Shown in pieces: positions 40,295 to 48,872 of a stretch of DNA of 64,000 nt. The notes under the pieces are model-generated. The model was given only the letters and a program-made list of their open reading frames with translations, was not told the DNA's origin and made no database searches. The stretch comes from Aneurinibacillus terranovensis DSM 18919. GTDB lineage: Bacteria > Bacillota > Bacilli > Aneurinibacillales > Aneurinibacillaceae. The translations under genes were made by a program, and so were the position numbers. Every line of letters begins with the position of its first letter. Positions within the stretch are counted from its first letter, which is position 1. The DNA lies in NCBI RefSeq assembly GCF_000430625.1, contig NZ_AUMJ01000017.1:1-64000 (forward strand). Direction: 5' to 3'.

Positions 40295-40522
40295 ATGATG
40301 AACAGCATGCTTGGTTTTGGCAGTGTTGGAATGTTTGTCTGGATGCTTTTGCGCTGGATCATCCTTCTGACTGGAATTTACGTAATGATTAGACTGATTC
40401 GTGGTGAAGGCAAAGTAAAACAAGACGATACAGCTATCAATGTTGTACGTGAAAGATATGCTCGAGGAGAAATAACAGAAAATGAGTATTTTAAAATAAG
40501 CAACAAGTTACAGCATAAATAA
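40295..40522 (+). CDS. SHOCT-domain small membrane protein 3
   Basis: A 75-aa paralogue of the proteins at 31479 and 31882. MMNSMLGFGSVGMFVWMLLRWIILLTGIYVMIRLIRG has the same Gly/Met-rich start and TM helix, and VVRERYARGEITENEYFKISNKL is the SHOCT motif. GGGGAGTGAT lies 5-8 nt before ATG. It is divergent from csoR, with a terminator downstream. Confidence 0.85.
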   Translation: MMNSMLGFGSVGMFVWMLLRWIILLTGIYVMIRLIRGEGKVKQDDTAINVVRERYARGEITENEYFKISNKLQHK

Positions 40523-40535
40523 AATTCAATTTTTT

Positions 40536-40565
40536 GAGAGCTGCTTCAAAAATTTAGCAGCTCTC
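40536..40565 (+). terminator. Terminator-like hairpin after SHOCT3
   Basis: GAGAGCTGCT / AGCAGCTCTC perfect 10-bp stem with a 10-base loop, 14 bp after the stop. The tail is only weakly T-rich. Confidence 0.6.
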
Positions 40566-40574
40566 ATCTTTGCT

Positions 40575-40890
40575 TTTTATCGCTCATTCGCCCGTGAACT
40601 GCTCACGTTTTTTTGTACGCATTGCTTCATTGTTTCTGCGAATATTACCAAGCAAGGCCCCCACTACACCTGAATACATTGATTTCCTTGATGTCAGCGT
40701 AGTGTGTAGGAAGAACAAGCGTATCATTCGACAGATTGACGTTCTTAGTAAAGACCGTTTCGTATAAAGACTGCGACCATTTTAGAACTTACACCTTTAG
40801 CGCACACGATAACAATCTCCGAATCATTCGGAAACTCCGTAGATTTAGCAAATATCCCTCTTTTTTCTCTTTACTTCACGTCTTTTTCAG
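40575..40890 (-). pseudogene. Frameshifted gene remnant of unknown family
   Basis: Three consecutive minus-strand segments in different frames read as one protein: EKRGIFAKSTEFPNDSE then IVIVCAKGVSSKMVAVFIRNGLY, then NLSNDTLVLPTHYADIKEINVF, then SGVVGALLGNIRRNNEAMRTKKREQFTGE and stop near 40575. Composition is protein-like throughout. Two frameshifts and a missing start make it inactive. I cannot name the family. Confidence 0.4.
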
Positions 40891-41039
40891 TCGGCCTAAA
40901 GTGCTACACGATGTCAAGACAGTTTTTTTAGATTTTTAAGGTATGTGAAATAATGTACAATCTATTGATGTATTTTCTATATGAGATGGTAATTCAACTG
41001 TTCAGTTACAAGATATGGGATATGTTTACATACATTGTC

Positions 41040-41147
41040 TACTGGTAGAGGACGTAGCCCCGAAGGGGACGAGGAACCGATAGGTTCCGAGTGTCCACAA
41101 CGGGGAAAGCAAGCGAAGCGCGGTAGCTTAATCTTGTCCCCAATATA
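41040..41147 (+). other. Compact GC-rich RNA-like fold, candidate structured RNA or element end
   Basis: Within AT-rich surroundings, GGAC (41050-41053) pairs with GTCC (41093-41096) and encloses two perfect hairpins: CCCC-GAA-GGGG (41058-41068) and GGAACC-GATA-GGTTCC (41073-41088), a three-way junction. Downstream GGGGA/TCCCC-type complementarity (about 41102-41141) could add another domain. No ORF fits. Such folds occur at the ends of IS200/IS605-type elements and in HEARO-like RNAs; I cannot assign it to a class. Confidence 0.4.
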
Positions 41148-41179
41148 CAGATGCTGGTGTACGATATTGTAATGATCGA

Positions 41180-41600
41180 TGGGGCCGAATATGATTAATA
41201 TAGATTCATGTATCGGCTAATGCCTTGACGTGTTTCTCTTGGACTAGCATACTCATGAATGTAAACTTCTTCATACTTCAGACTACGCCAGAATCACTCT
41301 GTGAAAATATTATCCGCAGCTCGACCTTTACCGTCCATACTAATTCGAATTTCATTTTCTTTCAATATATCAATATATTGTGGACTAGTAAAATGGCTCC
41401 CCTGATCGCTGTTGAGAATTTCAGGTTTATTCACAGCAAGGGTACGCCGCAGCATCTCAATGACAAAACCAATCTCCAGGCTTTGATCGAGTTGCCAATC
41501 CACACATAGCGGGAATACCAGTCCAGTATGGCTACAAGGTACATCCAGCCGCGCTGCATCCTGAGTAGAGTAAGAGATAAGGCGTAGTCGAGCTATTTCC
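41180..41600 (-). pseudogene. IS3-family (IS150-like) transposase OrfB remnant
   Basis: Minus strand: GWMYLVAILDWYSRYV (first catalytic Asp), a frameshift, then WQLDQSLEIGFVIEMLRRTL, NSDQGSHFTSPQYIDILKE (second Asp), ISMDGKGRAADNIFTE (catalytic Glu), a stop codon, then FWRSLKYEEVYIHEYASPRE and a further stop. Clearly an IS3-group DDE transposase, inactivated by one frameshift and at least two nonsense codons. The N-terminal half and OrfA are absent. Confidence 0.8.
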
Positions 41601-41615
41601 TTACCTCTCCTCTCC

Positions 41616-41900
41616 GAACCGGACTTGCCCATCGGTCCAAATGGAACGAAAAAGCAAGTCTATCTGGTAGCTATATTGGATGATGCAACTCGATTTGTTT
41701 TGCATGGTGCTTTCTATCCAACGCTCGATTCTAGGATTGTGGAAGATGCCTTTCGGCAGGCCGTACAAAAATATGGCGTGCCAGAAGCGGTTTATTTTGA
41801 CAACGGTAAGCAGTACCGAACCAAGTGGATGGCGCGTACGTGTTCTAAGCTTGGCACCCGCCTTGTATTCGCAAAACCTTATTCGCCCGAATCAAAAGGT
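41616..41900 (+). pseudogene. DDE transposase of a transposase/AAA-ATPase element, N-terminally truncated, 5' part
   Basis: The frame reads PIGPNGTKKQVYLVAILDDATRF (first catalytic Asp), GVPEAVYFDNGKQYRT (second Asp) and AKPYSPESKG (catalytic Glu), then is broken exactly after SPESKG by the inserted inverted-repeat element. It resumes at 42206 with KVERFNR. The start is missing: the sequence joins the IS3 remnant at about 41600. The element type (DDE transposase plus ExeA/TniB-like ATPase) is common in Bacillales. Confidence 0.72.
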
Positions 41901-42185
41901 TATGGAAAGCTATACATTATGCAAAGTAACGGCTACAACCCATGGGTTTTTAGGGCATTTACAGTTCATTGACTTTACATAATATTTCTTGATCTATAAT
42001 TGACATGGCATATAAAGGACGGAAATAAAGTGCATTTCACGTTGAAAAAGGCTGGTTCAAAATATTTTCATCGTTTGTTTAGTCTCCATGAAAAAATTAT
42101 GTAAAGTAAATTGGGGTATATATCTACTAACGACGCGAGTTTTCGGCTTCAATTTTGCATAACGGCCAGCTTTCCATAACCTTTT
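41894..42185. mobile_element. MITE-like insertion (about 290 bp) with nested inverted repeat
   Basis: The left end GGTTATGGAAAGCT (41898-41911) matches the right end in inverse (AGCTTTCCATAACC, 42168-42181). The repeat continues imperfectly inward to TTATGCAAA, about 25-29 bp in all. It splits the transposase coding sequence. Inside lies a second perfect 12-bp pair, ACTTTACATAAT (41972-41983) / ATTATGTAAAGT (42096-42107), which may mark a smaller element within it. No ORF is present. Confidence 0.6.
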
Positions 42186-42205
42186 TTATGCGAAGCTTCA
42201 CATAA

Positions 42206-43352
42206 AAAAGGTAAGGTGGAACGATTTAACCGAGTGGTAGATTCTTTCTTGGGCGAAGTAGCACTTGAAAAGCCAAATACGCTGGATCGGTTGAATGAAC
42301 TCTTCCAAGTATGGCTCGCCGAATGTTACCAAGGAAAGCCTCATTCCGCACTCGGTGAGAAAACAAGTCCAGAATCCGCATTCCGAAGTGACAGGAAAGC
42401 CCTTCGCTTTATCGATCCGGATACATTGGCAAATGCTTTCCTGCATTGTGAGACACGGAAGGTAGATAAATCAGGATGCATCAGCTTTATGGACCAAAAA
42501 TATGAAGTTGGACTTTCATTTATCGGTCGTCAAGTGGACGTTGTGTACGATCCTTCGGATCTAGAGGAACTTACGATGGAACATCCCCCTTTTTCAAGGG
42601 ATGTCCCTACGGAAAAGCTGTACGATTCCCCTCCGATGCGTGAAATTTTGGGCAGGCTTAAGTATGCGGCGGAACGCCAGCTATTTGCAGTATTGACTGG
42701 TGATTGCGGTACGGGGAAAACCACCACCATTCGAAGGTTTGTGGATCGGCTGGATCGCGGGAAATTTCAAGTGCTCTATTTGTCGGATTCTAAATTAACC
42801 CCTCGTCATTTTTATAAGGGAATGTTGGAACAGTTGGGCTCTGAAGCAAAGTTTTATAGAGGGGATGCCAAACGGCAACTACATCGGGAGATTGAGCTGA
42901 TGAAGGGAATCCATGATATTCAGCCCGTCGTAGTCGTAGATGAGGCTCACCTTTTAGATCGTGAGATGCTTGAGGAAGTTAGGTTCTTACTCAACTTCAA
43001 AATGGATGCCCAAAGTCCAATGGCCCTCATTCTTGTAGGTCAGAGTGAATTATGGGACCGCCTGCGTCTTCAGTCATTTGCGGCGATACGCCAGAGAATC
43101 GATCTTCAATGCAGACTGGGGCATTACGATCGTGCACAGGTTGGTGAGTATGTGGCACGCCATCTTGAATATGCAGGGGTGAGCCAACAAATCTTTTCTG
43201 ACGGCCTTAGATGAAATCCACCGCTTTTCCGGAGAGCCGCAAGGCCCATAAACAAGGTATGTACGCACTGTTTACTTTATGGAGCACAGAACGGACATCG
43301 AATTATTGATGATCACATGGTCAAACGGGTGATTGAGGGAGAATTATCATGA
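42206..43352 (+). pseudogene. Transposase C-terminus fused in frame to ExeA/TniB-like AAA ATPase, frameshifted 3' end
   Basis: The continuing transposase (KVERFNRVVDSFLGEVAL up to VDVVYDPSDLEELTMEH) runs without a stop into an AAA ATPase that begins at PPFSRDVPTEKLYDSP. The ATPase has Walker A LTGDCGTGKTTTIRRF, Walker B PVVVVDEAHLL and VGQSELWDRL. In related elements these are two genes, so the last part of the transposase and the ATPase start appear deleted. At about 43209 and 43245 frameshifts break the ATPase; NKVCTHCLLYGAQNGHRIIDDHMVKRVIEGELS then runs to TGA 43350-43352. Not expected to be active. Confidence 0.7.
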
Positions 43353-43365
43353 TTCTCCCTTTTTT
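43337..43365 (+). terminator. Terminator at the end of the ATPase relic
   Basis: GGGAGAAT / ATTCTCCC stem followed by TTTTTT. Just downstream, TCAATTTGCGGACA (43391-43404) resembles a transposon-end repeat. Confidence 0.75.
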
Positions 43366-43620
43366 CAAATGACACTTGGACAATAGATTCGTCAATTTGC
43401 GGACAACTAACGCCGTCACCTTCGGGACGATATACTACGTCATTAACAGTTGTGATATATTAGAATTTGGCTATCCATCTTTCGAAGCTTACTCTTAAAA
43501 AGAAAGAGATAAAAAGGAATTGATGTTAGCCAAATAATAAATTGAAAAACTTTGAACCCTTTCAACTCTTAAAAGTTACAAGTATAATTAAAGTACGACT
43601 CAAATTATCAGGTGATTAAA

Positions 43621-44187
43621 TTGAATTTAAATGTTGGCAAACGCTTGAAAGAATTACGCAAAGAAAAGAAGATGACCTTAAAACAAGTGGCCGAAAAAAC
43701 AAATCTATCGATCAGTTTTATCTCCCAAGTTGAGCGCTCACAATCGTCAGTGACCCTTACATCACTGAATAAAATCGCAATGGCACTTGGGGTTTCTATA
43801 AATGATTTCTTCCCTGCTAACTATACACCCAAGGCAAGCATCCTAAGGAAAGAAGAACAAAAAGAATTCAAATTTGAAAACTCTAATTTCATATTTACTT
43901 CTTTATCAGGTAATATTGAGAATCCCGTTTTTGAACCGCTCCTTGCAACCCTACTTCCCGGGGAAAAAAAAGCGACTCCTTACTCCCATGAAGGTCAGGA
44001 ATTCGGTTATGTGCTGCAAGGCACTTTAACCATTCTACTAGAGAATGAAAAGTACGATCTTCATGCTGGAGACAGTATCCATATTAATTCCTCAGTCCCC
44101 CATAATTGGATCAATATGACACAAAAACCGGTTCAGGTACTTTGGGTTAATTCTCCACCACTGAATTTGGGTGCTAAACAGCCATAA
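43621..44187 (+). CDS. XRE-cupin transcriptional regulator 1
   Basis: A 188-aa regulator. The helix-turn-helix is VGKRLKELRKEKKMTLKQVAEKTNLSISFISQVERSQSSVTLTSLNKIAMALGV (about 4-57), and a cupin_2 domain follows (GQEFGYVLQGTLTILLENEKYDLHAGDSIHINSSVPHNW, about 125-163). Such proteins sense a small metabolite in the cupin pocket. The best start is TTG 43621 after AGGTGAT at 5 nt; GTG 43612 overlaps that site. -10 TATAAT is at 43583-43588. It is convergent with the hyuA1-hyuB1-DUF3830 operon, which it probably controls. It resembles the regulator at 58209. Confidence 0.83.
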   Translation: MNLNVGKRLKELRKEKKMTLKQVAEKTNLSISFISQVERSQSSVTLTSLNKIAMALGVSINDFFPANYTPKASILRKEEQKEFKFENSNFIFTSLSGNIENPVFEPLLATLLPGEKKATPYSHEGQEFGYVLQGTLTILLENEKYDLHAGDSIHINSSVPHNWINMTQKPVQVLWVNSPPLNLGAKQP

Positions 44188-44195
44188 AATGACTA

Positions 44196-44223
44196 ATCCT
44201 TGCCTCAAGCAAGAGGCAAGGAT
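44196..44223. terminator. Bidirectional terminator between XRE-cupin 1 and the DUF3830 relic
   Basis: ATCCTTGCCTC / GAGGCAAGGAT perfect 11-bp stem with loop AAGCAA, located between convergent genes. Confidence 0.75.
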
Positions 44224-44261
44224 AGGGGAATAGAGAATACTTCTATAATTTTTGCGAATGG

Positions 44262-44713
44262 CTATTCTCCCCATTTTTCAACACGTACTTTTTCGGTTCC
44301 TCGCAGCCAAATCCGTTCACCGACCACCTTTAATTCATTCAATTTGCCATAATCAATCTGCCCAATGACGGTTACCTTTTCTTCCCCTCTAAAACTGCGC
44401 GATGACTCCGGACCATAATAAATTGCCAGTACCTCCGTCGGTTGTTCGTCACTTCCCTTGTAACATCCACGCCAATAGACAATTTCCCCAATACTTGTGT
44501 ATATCGTTTGATTTTCTTCCTTGGGGAGCTGACTGCATTGGATTTGGAAATTACTTCTCTTCCAGACCATCTTGAATGAATGATTTCGTTCTCAATCGGA
44601 AGTATCTCCCAAACTAAACGGCACGTATCGGGGGCTGACTTGAAGTCAAGGGTAGCTTTAAAGCTACCCCCTCTTTCAAAGTGAATCATGATATGCTTCT
44701 TTTCCGGATCCAT
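44262..44713 (-). pseudogene. DUF3830 (cyclophilin-like) gene with a frameshift
   Basis: Two overlapping frames together make one DUF3830 protein of about 150 aa. MDPEKKHIMIHFERGGSFKATLDF and EIIHSRWSGREV come from the 5' part. NFQIQCSQLPKEENQTIYTSIGEIVYWRG, AIYYGPESSRSFRGEEK and LKVVGERIWLRGTEKVRVEKWGE come from the 3' part. One extra base near 44549-44552 breaks the reading. Family members are small beta-barrels often encoded beside hydantoinase/amidase genes, function unknown. The start overlaps the hyuB1 stop (TAATG). A sequencing error is an alternative. Confidence 0.7.
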
Positions 44714-46473
44714 TATTCGTAAGCCACCCTATTCTTCTCTCGATAGTTTCTAGTAAGTTCTTGATCAACATCTAATATATCATCCTTAATAACCACGCCA
44801 TATTGCTGCAAAGCAGCCTTTTTGGAAATATATTGATCAATCACATCTTCAAGAACTTGCCCAGGATCACGATCGAATGGATGGCCGTATCCACCCCCTC
44901 CTCCCGACATGGCTGTGACTCTATCGTTATACTTGAGAGGTTTGGCATTTACTTTTAAAAGTTGCTCTTCCTTACCATCCCCCTCGATTATGACCTCAGG
45001 GGCGGCTGCACTTTTCCCACCAAAGAGTCCCCATGCGGTCGTCTTGGAACGATCAAACCAGAGGGAGACTGCAGCCTGCTTGGCACGTACCTGGTATCCT
45101 TTCGTAATACCGAGGCCACCCCGATTGGCACCAGGTCCGCCCGTATCTTGTCTAAATCCATAATGAAAAACTTTCAACGGATACTTAGATTCAATGACCT
45201 CAATCGGGAGGTTCTTAAAGTCCCCATTCACATTATTAATCAGACCTGATTCTCCATCATTCGCGGCAAAAGCTCCCCATCCGCCAGCAGTTGCTTCCAC
45301 ATTCAAGAATGGCGATTGGGTTTTTGGATCCAATCCTGTAAAGGTAATGACCATCGAATCTCCATAATGGGCGGCTGCACATTGATCTTTCATAACAGGA
45401 GAAAGGGCCTTGATGATCAAATCGATTAAGATGCCTAGAGGAGTAAAATACCATCCGCATGCTGCTGGCTCTTGGGCGTGGAAGATGGTCCTCTTTGGAG
45501 CAATGACATTCATGGTTCTAAAGTTACCGCCGGTTACCGGAGAATGAGGACTGATCAGATTTTTGAAAGCTACACGGCAAGCTGAAATAGTCTGGGAAAA
45601 ACCGCAATTCGTTTGCCCAGGGCGTTGTTGGCTGGAACCCGTAAGATCTATCGTAATAGCATCCCCTTCGATCACAACCTTGACTTTAATTGGAACTGGT
45701 TCTTTCGATACTCCATCGTTATCCAGACACCCTTCCGCTTCGTAAACGCCATCCGGGATGTTGGCGATGACTTGCTTGTCCATCAATTCGGATTGAGTAA
45801 AAATATCTACAATACAACGTTCAACGGTTTCATTTCCAAATCGTTCAATAATTTCCTGATATCGTTGCTCTCCTGTTCGACATGCTGCGATTTGCGCATT
45901 CAAGTCGCCCATAGCCGCTTCTCTTAAACGGCTATTCCCAACGATAAGTTCGATGACATCTTGTCTCGGATTACCTGCATCGTAAATCTTAGTAGGTGGA
46001 ATTCTGACTCCTTCTTGATAGATTTCCGTAGCATCCATTGGATATCCCGGATCTTTAGCCCCAATATCCAACCAGTGTGCTCGGTTCGCAGCAAATCCAA
46101 CTAATTCATTCTTTAAAAAAATGGGTGAGAAGATGGTAATGTCATTGAGATGCGTCCCGGTAATGTATGAATCATTCATAATATAGAGATCGCCGGGTTT
46201 ATACATCTCTTTTCCACCGATCAATTCAGTCGTATATTTTATACAGCCATCCAAATTCCCCATGAAGATCGGAAGTCCGGCTGACTGGCCTAGCAATTCA
46301 GCATCTTTGTTGAATAGACAAACACTGCAGTCTTTCATTTCGTATATAATCGGAGAAAAGGCACTTCTCGCCAATCTGGCATTCATTTCTTCAGCCGCAG
46401 AAATAAAGGCGTTTCGGATAATCTCGGTTGTAATTGGGTTTTCTAAATATTGCGGAGTTGTTTTAGCTTCCAT
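44713..46473 (-). CDS. Hydantoinase B/oxoprolinase-type subunit (HyuB1)
   Basis: A 586-aa HyuB-family protein. Landmarks: NPITTEIIRNAFISAAEEMNARLARSAFSPIIYEMKDCS at the N-terminus, GDLYIMNDSYITGTHLNDI (about 92-110), AANRAHWLDIGAKDPG, TAGGWGAFAANDGESGLI and GGPGANRGGLGITKGY, with the C-terminal MSGGGGGYGHPFDRD. With a HyuA subunit this family forms ATP-dependent enzymes opening hydantoins, 5-oxoproline or lactams, or carboxylating acetone-type substrates. It begins 2 bp after hyuA1. It is clearly more distant from the two other HyuB proteins here than those are from each other. Confidence 0.87.
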   Translation of the reverse strand: MEAKTTPQYLENPITTEIIRNAFISAAEEMNARLARSAFSPIIYEMKDCSVCLFNKDAELLGQSAGLPIFMGNLDGCIKYTTELIGGKEMYKPGDLYIMNDSYITGTHLNDITIFSPIFLKNELVGFAANRAHWLDIGAKDPGYPMDATEIYQEGVRIPPTKIYDAGNPRQDVIELIVGNSRLREAAMGDLNAQIAACRTGEQRYQEIIERFGNETVERCIVDIFTQSELMDKQVIANIPDGVYEAEGCLDNDGVSKEPVPIKVKVVIEGDAITIDLTGSSQQRPGQTNCGFSQTISACRVAFKNLISPHSPVTGGNFRTMNVIAPKRTIFHAQEPAACGWYFTPLGILIDLIIKALSPVMKDQCAAAHYGDSMVITFTGLDPKTQSPFLNVEATAGGWGAFAANDGESGLINNVNGDFKNLPIEVIESKYPLKVFHYGFRQDTGGPGANRGGLGITKGYQVRAKQAAVSLWFDRSKTTAWGLFGGKSAAAPEVIIEGDGKEEQLLKVNAKPLKYNDRVTAMSGGGGGYGHPFDRDPGQVLEDVIDQYISKKAALQQYGVVIKDDILDVDQELTRNYREKNRVAYE

Positions 46474-46475
46474 CT

Positions 46476-48515
46476 TTATCCCTCCCTCTTAATTTGAATA
46501 TTCCGGTAGGCATCCATTTCGACGCGGTACCCTGGTGGAACCACCGTGGTTGAACTTGGATCCTCAATGATCGCCGGTCCCACCTTCATATGGCCAAATT
46601 GCAAATGCTGGGTTGTGTAGACCGGTGTCTCGATCACTTCCCCATTCCAAACGGTTTGCTTTACCATCCGCTCAATAAGTTGTCCTTGAGCCTTTTCTTG
46701 ACTACTACTCATCTGAAGCTTGTCTAGTTCTCCATAACCAGCAACCCTTAGGTTCACGACTTCCACCGTTCCTTTCGGATTGTTATGCCCATAAATCCTC
46801 AGATGCATATCGTGGAATAAACCGGTAAGCTTGATAAGGTTTTCTTCCCAATTCTTGGAGGGATCAAACACAAAAGGCACATTTACGGTATATTCCTGTC
46901 CTACATAACGCATATCTGCACTTCGATAGAATACTCTATCTTTTTCTGCTATATTTTGTTGTGCAAGAATGGTAGAAGCCTCGTCTTCCATTCCTTTATA
47001 TAATTCTTCCGTTGTATCATGAGCCATATCCGAAACAATATGTACAAAGTTCCGAACTGCATCATAACGAATTTCTGTCTGCAGCATTCCCCATGCAGAG
47101 AATGTTCCGGCTTCAGTAGGAATTAGCACTTTTTGGATGCCTAACAATTCTGCAATGAATACAGCATGCATGGGTCCTGCCCCTCCAAATGCAACTATGA
47201 CAAAATCTCTCGGATCTATTCCTTTTTTGACCGTTAAAGTGCGAATAGCATCGGCCATTTTGGCATTGGCAATCGCACATATTCCCTCAGCTGTTTCCAT
47301 CACGCTAAGCCCCAATTGATCGGCTACAGATTTGACAGCCTGATAAGCGGCTTCTTTATCCAGCTGCATTTCTCCACCTAAGAAACCATGTTCGTCGATT
47401 CTCCCTAACACCAAATTCGCATCGGACACGGTAGGTTGTGTCCCACCTCGTCGATAACAGGCTGGCCCAGGATTGGATCCGGCGCTCCGAGGGCCTACCC
47501 GCAAACCTCCGTTTTCTATCCAGGCGATTGATCCTCCGCCCGCTCCAACAGTGTGAATATTGACCATTGGAGTGAGAATAGGAAATCCTTCCATTTGCGT
47601 TTCAGCCGTAACATCCGGTTTTCCGTCAATAATGAGACTGACATCAAAACTCGTCCCACCCATATCCACACAAATGAGGTTACGGTAATCCGTCAGTTCA
47701 CCTATATTTATTCCACCTATGGCTCCACCTACTGGTCCGGACATCAAGGTTTGGATTGGAAGATCTTTTGCGATTTCCGAGGTCATAACACCGCCATTGG
47801 ATTGCATGATGTAAACGTCGTTTTCAAGTCCTCTTTTTTTCGTTTCCTTCTCAAGTTTAGTCAAATAGTTTCTTACAATAGGTGCGACATAAGAATTAAT
47901 GACGGTCGTACTTGTTCTTTCATATTCCCGCCATTCACGGGCAATTTCATGAGAAAGTGAAACAGGAATATCGATTCCCTTCTTTTGGAATGCTTCTTTG
48001 ATGATGAGTTCATGTTTCGGGTTTTTATATGCGTGCAACAGACATACGGCAACCGAATTGTAACCCTTTTCAATAACCTGATTGATGATCGGATCCAAAG
48101 CTTCACCTTCTAGCGCCTTTTCGATAGATCCATCAACCAAGATTCTCTCGGGGATTTCAAAAATATCCCTCCGTTTAACTAACGGTTTAGGCTTTCGATA
48201 GGTAATGCTGTACATTTCTACTCGGTTTGCTCTTGCTATTTCATAAACATCACGAAAACCTTCGGTTACCAGAAGTGCGACATTAGCCCCTTTCCTTTCT
48301 AAAAACGCATTAAGCCCTGCGGTTGTCCCATGAACAAAGTATTCAATATCCTCTAAATTACCTGCTAGTTTTTCAATCCCTTCGATGACTCCCTCCGCCT
48401 GGTTATCCAGTGTGGTGAGAACCTTCCCCGTTTTATAAGTACCTTCTTGTTTATCAAAAAGAACTAAATCCGTAAATGTACCACCGATGTCAATAGCTAG
48501 ACGGTACCGCTTCAT
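46476..48515 (-). CDS. Hydantoinase A/oxoprolinase-type ATPase subunit (HyuA1)
   Basis: A 679-aa ASKHA-fold ATP-binding subunit. The phosphate-1 motif is AIDIGGTFTDLVLFD (about 6-20). FVHGTTAGLNAFLERKGANVALLVTEGFRDVYEIAR, the second phosphate region ICVDMGGTSFDVSLI and FGGAGPMHAVFIAELLGI are all present, with the VGAGGGSIAWIENGGLRVGPRSAGSNPGPACYRRGG block. It works with HyuB1 in ATP-dependent cyclic-amide cleavage. I chose ATG 48515 with GAGGGGG 5 nt upstream; the frame extends 17 codons further without a ribosome site. Confidence 0.9.
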   Translation of the reverse strand: MKRYRLAIDIGGTFTDLVLFDKQEGTYKTGKVLTTLDNQAEGVIEGIEKLAGNLEDIEYFVHGTTAGLNAFLERKGANVALLVTEGFRDVYEIARANRVEMYSITYRKPKPLVKRRDIFEIPERILVDGSIEKALEGEALDPIINQVIEKGYNSVAVCLLHAYKNPKHELIIKEAFQKKGIDIPVSLSHEIAREWREYERTSTTVINSYVAPIVRNYLTKLEKETKKRGLENDVYIMQSNGGVMTSEIAKDLPIQTLMSGPVGGAIGGINIGELTDYRNLICVDMGGTSFDVSLIIDGKPDVTAETQMEGFPILTPMVNIHTVGAGGGSIAWIENGGLRVGPRSAGSNPGPACYRRGGTQPTVSDANLVLGRIDEHGFLGGEMQLDKEAAYQAVKSVADQLGLSVMETAEGICAIANAKMADAIRTLTVKKGIDPRDFVIVAFGGAGPMHAVFIAELLGIQKVLIPTEAGTFSAWGMLQTEIRYDAVRNFVHIVSDMAHDTTEELYKGMEDEASTILAQQNIAEKDRVFYRSADMRYVGQEYTVNVPFVFDPSKNWEENLIKLTGLFHDMHLRIYGHNNPKGTVEVVNLRVAGYGELDKLQMSSSQEKAQGQLIERMVKQTVWNGEVIETPVYTTQHLQFGHMKVGPAIIEDPSSTTVVPPGYRVEMDAYRNIQIKREG

Positions 48516-48554
48516 ATAAACCCCCTCATTATAAAGTATATCTTCAATTTTATT

Positions 48555-48621
48555 AATATAATTCAAGTATCACTTCAATTATATTGTAGAAATATTATAC
48601 TACATGGTTTGAATATTGCAA
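48555..48621 (-). promoter_or_regulatory. hyuA1 promoter and operator-like inverted repeat
   Basis: Minus strand -35 TTGCAA (48621-48616), 16-bp spacer, -10 TATAAT (48599-48594). Just downstream AATATAATT / AATTATATT perfect 9-bp arms (48555-48563, 48577-48585) surround 13 bp with TTCAA repeats, a possible binding site for XRE-cupin 1. Confidence 0.55.
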
Positions 48622-48672
48622 ATATTAAAATCTAGATGCTTGATTTATACCATTCATCCCTAGAGTTATGCT

Positions 48673-48696
48673 CCCTACTAATAAACTTTAGTAGGG
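48673..48696. other. Hairpin in the 48622-48872 intergenic stretch
   Basis: CCCTACTA / TAGTAGGG stem between the pruA relic and hyuA1. There is no T run. The rest of the stretch shows no gene. Confidence 0.45.
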
Positions 48697-48872
48697 ACTC
48701 TATTACGAAGCTGATGCCAACCTCAAAGGTTTTCTTCTCACAATAAGAGAAAAAGCTCCTATCTTTAGGTGATAGAGATTGTTATCCTCGATTCTAAAAA
48801 TAGGAACTTATTATTCAGACATCTGCAAGTTAACAGGACAATGTTTGTGAAATCCACTAAGAACAGAATGTA

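Noticed and set aside
43391-43404. TCAATTTGCGGACA as a defined transposon end
   Set aside because: It resembles the end repeats of transposase/ATPase elements, but no matching inverted copy was found at the other side, so the boundary cannot be set.
44540-44560. Programmed frameshift in DUF3830
   Set aside because: No slippery heptamer or downstream pseudoknot is visible; ordinary mutation or sequence error is simpler.
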